Origin: Buchnera aphidicola (Meitanaphis elongallis)
Lineage (GTDB): Bacteria > Pseudomonadota > Gammaproteobacteria > Enterobacterales > Enterobacteriaceae
DNA: 64,000 bases
Direction: 5' to 3'
Assembly: GCA_039830015.1 (NCBI GenBank)
Contig: CP140033.1
Location: 558,001 to 622,000, forward strand
Shown: one piece after another, positions 62,553-64,000 of the stretch
Position numbering within the stretch: the first letter of the stretch is position 1
How the letters are laid out: each line of letters opens with the position of its first letter
The notes under the pieces: model-generated
Database searches by the model: none
What the model was told of the DNA's origin: nothing
Seen by the model: only the letters and a program-made list of their open reading frames with translations
Translations under genes and position numbers: made by a program

Positions 62553-63062
62553 ATGGATTATTTTCAATTATTCAATTTACCTAAAAAATTTAAAATTGAT
62601 AAAAAAAAACTTGTATTAAAGTTTTATGAATTACAACAAAAGTATCACCCTGATGCTATAAATAATAACTCTAAATCTAAAAATAATAATTTAAAACAAT
62701 CTATAAACGTGAATTTAGGTTATTATGTTCTTAAAAGTTCATGTAGACGTGCTGAACATTTATTGCTATTAAATTCATACAACTTTAAAAAAGAACAAAA
62801 ATATTTACCTCAAAGTAATTTTTTATACAAACAATTAAAGTTGTATGAAAAATTAGACACACTTAAATACACTATCAAAAAAGAACTGGAATTATCTCAC
62901 TTTATTAATGAAATTGTGCATAAAAAACAGTACTATTTATCAGAGTTAGAATCAATGCTTAATCAAAAGGAATGGAAATTAGCAGCAATAATACTGCATA
63001 AACTATTATTTTATAAAAAGTTTAAAAGAAAACTAGACACATTAAAAAATATAAAAAACTAA
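62553..63062 (+). CDS. hscB: Co-chaperone HscB
   Basis: The 169-residue J-protein (E. coli 171) has the HPD motif in QQKYHPDAINN within the N-terminal J domain, RAEHLLLL, and a C-terminal three-helix bundle that binds IscU. It stimulates HscA to release clusters from IscU. It lies 20 bases before hscA. The C-terminal half is highly Lys-rich and diverged. Confidence 0.95.
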   Translation: MDYFQLFNLPKKFKIDKKKLVLKFYELQQKYHPDAINNNSKSKNNNLKQSINVNLGYYVLKSSCRRAEHLLLLNSYNFKKEQKYLPQSNFLYKQLKLYEKLDTLKYTIKKELELSHFINEIVHKKQYYLSELESMLNQKEWKLAAIILHKLLFYKKFKRKLDTLKNIKN

Positions 63063-63082
63063 ACGTTAGTTTGAGAAATTCT

Positions 63083-64000
63083 ATGATTACAATCAAAACA
63101 TTTAATAAATATTCAAAAATAACTACACATCATGAAACTATGTTTTTTGGTATTGATTTTGGTACTACTTATTCATTAATAGCTACTGTTATATTAAATG
63201 AAATAATTATTATTTCAGATGATAAAAATCGTGTACTTTTACCTTCGGTAGTAAATTATAGTTCTTCTAAACCTATTATTGGATGGGCTGCTCAAAATAT
63301 GATCATAAATGATCCAATTAACACAATAACTTCAATAAAACGTTTAATTGGACTTTCTTTAGAAGAAATAAAAAAATTATATCCTCATTTACCATATAAT
63401 TTTAAAAATAATGAAAATAATAACGTTTCATTCATTACAAATAATGAAATTATAAATACTGTTGATATATCTAGTCAAATTTTTAATATATTAAAAGATC
63501 GTGTAATTTCTTTGTTTAATACAAAAATAGGTGGAGTAGTAATTACTGTTCCAGCAAATTTTAACGATATGCAAAGACAAGAAATTAAAAAATCAGCGCA
63601 ATTAGTAGATTTAAATGTATTACGTTTATTAAATGAACCAACAGCAGCAGCAATTGCTTATGGATTACATCTAAAAAACCAAGGAACTATCGCAATATAT
63701 GATTTCGGAGGAGGGACATTTGATATCTCCATACTTAATTTAGATAAAAGAATTTTTGAAGTATTATCTACATCTGGAAGTACTAATTTAGGGGGGGATG
63801 ATATTGATCATCTATTATATAACTATATTAAAAATAAAATAATACCATTCGATATATACAACTTGTCATCAGATAAAAAATTACTAAATCTTTCTCGATC
63901 TATTAAAATTGAATTGAGTTATAGACATTATGTTACTGCTACATTTAAATCGCATAATTTTTGTATTACTCGAATGGAATTTAATAATGTAATTAGACCG
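63083..64000 (+). CDS. hscA: Fe-S assembly Hsp70 chaperone HscA, N-terminal part (runs off window)
   Basis: From the ATG at 63083 the frame is open to the window end (306 codons). After about 22 variable residues the DnaK-type ATPase begins: FFGIDFGTTYSLIAT, NTITSIKRLIGLS, GVVITVPANFNDMQRQ, LRLLNEPTAAAIAYGLHL, YDFGGGTFDISIL and GGDDIDHLLYNYI. It matches E. coli HscA rather than DnaK in the N-terminal extension, the SIKRLIG region and its place after hscB. It acts on IscU LPPVK. Confidence 0.96.
   Translation, partial: MITIKTFNKYSKITTHHETMFFGIDFGTTYSLIATVILNEIIIISDDKNRVLLPSVVNYSSSKPIIGWAAQNMIINDPINTITSIKRLIGLSLEEIKKLYPHLPYNFKNNENNNVSFITNNEIINTVDISSQIFNILKDRVISLFNTKIGGVVITVPANFNDMQRQEIKKSAQLVDLNVLRLLNEPTAAAIAYGLHLKNQGTIAIYDFGGGTFDISILNLDKRIFEVLSTSGSTNLGGDDIDHLLYNYIKNKIIPFDIYNLSSDKKLLNLSRSIKIELSYRHYVTATFKSHNFCITRMEFNNVIRP

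Overview
The window is a very AT-rich (roughly three quarters A+T), gene-ordered piece of a reduced gammaproteobacterial chromosome. Nearly every protein aligns by eye with an Escherichia coli protein and often has the same length, but local gene strings are E. coli strings with many members missing. Intergenic DNA is long and AT-rich, and there are no insertion sequences, prophages or CRISPR arrays. Essential amino-acid biosynthesis (leuABCD, trpEG, ilvC, ilvD, dapF) is kept. This pattern is that of an obligate insect endosymbiont, almost certainly Buchnera aphidicola of aphids. Leucine and tryptophan genes sit in the chromosome, whereas many aphid lineages carry them on plasmids. This suggests a lineage outside the plasmid-bearing Aphidinae, possibly an eriosomatine/fordine type such as that of Baizongia; that lineage guess is inference.

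Layout. 1-6.9 kb: nfuA (partial), bioH, ssb, dnaB, gshB, yqgE, ruvX. 7.1-12.3 kb: a leucine cluster in the order leuB-leuC-leuD-leuA on the minus strand, wedged between ruvX and yggS, which are near neighbours in E. coli. 12.6-18.7 kb: yggS, trmB, mutY, yggX, murI, sbcB. 18.8-26.9 kb: tRNA-Asn, tRNA-Ile2, pyrE, dut, rplI-rpsR-rpsF, purA, hflC-hflK, miaA. 27-29 kb is a 2-kb gene-free stretch. 29-34 kb: mannitol uptake and oxidation (mtlD, mtlA) and pgi. 34.9-45 kb: orn, tRNA-Gly, amiB, rpmE, a previously hidden ftsN, hslV-hslU, zapB, trpE-trpG, fpr, coaD. 45-51.7 kb: an unrecognised 395-residue protein, pitA, ynfM, dapF, cyaY. 52-60 kb: tRNA-Pro, tRNA-His, tRNA-Arg, rho, trxA, rep, ilvC, ilvD. 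60.4-64 kb: tRNA-Trp and the Fe-S operon iscS-iscU-hscB-hscA (partial, iscA missing).

How the genes work together. The set covers branched-chain amino-acid and tryptophan supply to the host, peptidoglycan precursors (murI, dapF), cell division (ftsN, zapB, amiB), the replication fork (dnaB, ssb, rep), protein quality control (hslVU, hflKC), iron-sulfur assembly (isc genes, nfuA, cyaY, yggX) and entry of mannitol and glucose phosphates into glycolysis (mtlA, mtlD, pgi).

The most striking signals are these. (1) Four genes within 10 kb (orn, amiB, ftsN, coaD) are each split by a one-base frame error; in orn, coaD and ftsN it lies in an A10-A11 run. Correcting it gives Orn exactly E. coli length and CoaD near-E. 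coli length. (2) The ftsN is a drastically shortened gene: a transmembrane anchor plus the divisome-activating essential peptide only, with no SPOR domain. The neighbouring amidase has lost its AMIN domain. (3) Perfect long inverted repeats lie in divergent promoter regions, the largest with 25-bp arms. (4) A 395-residue orphan protein carries 11-residue repeats.
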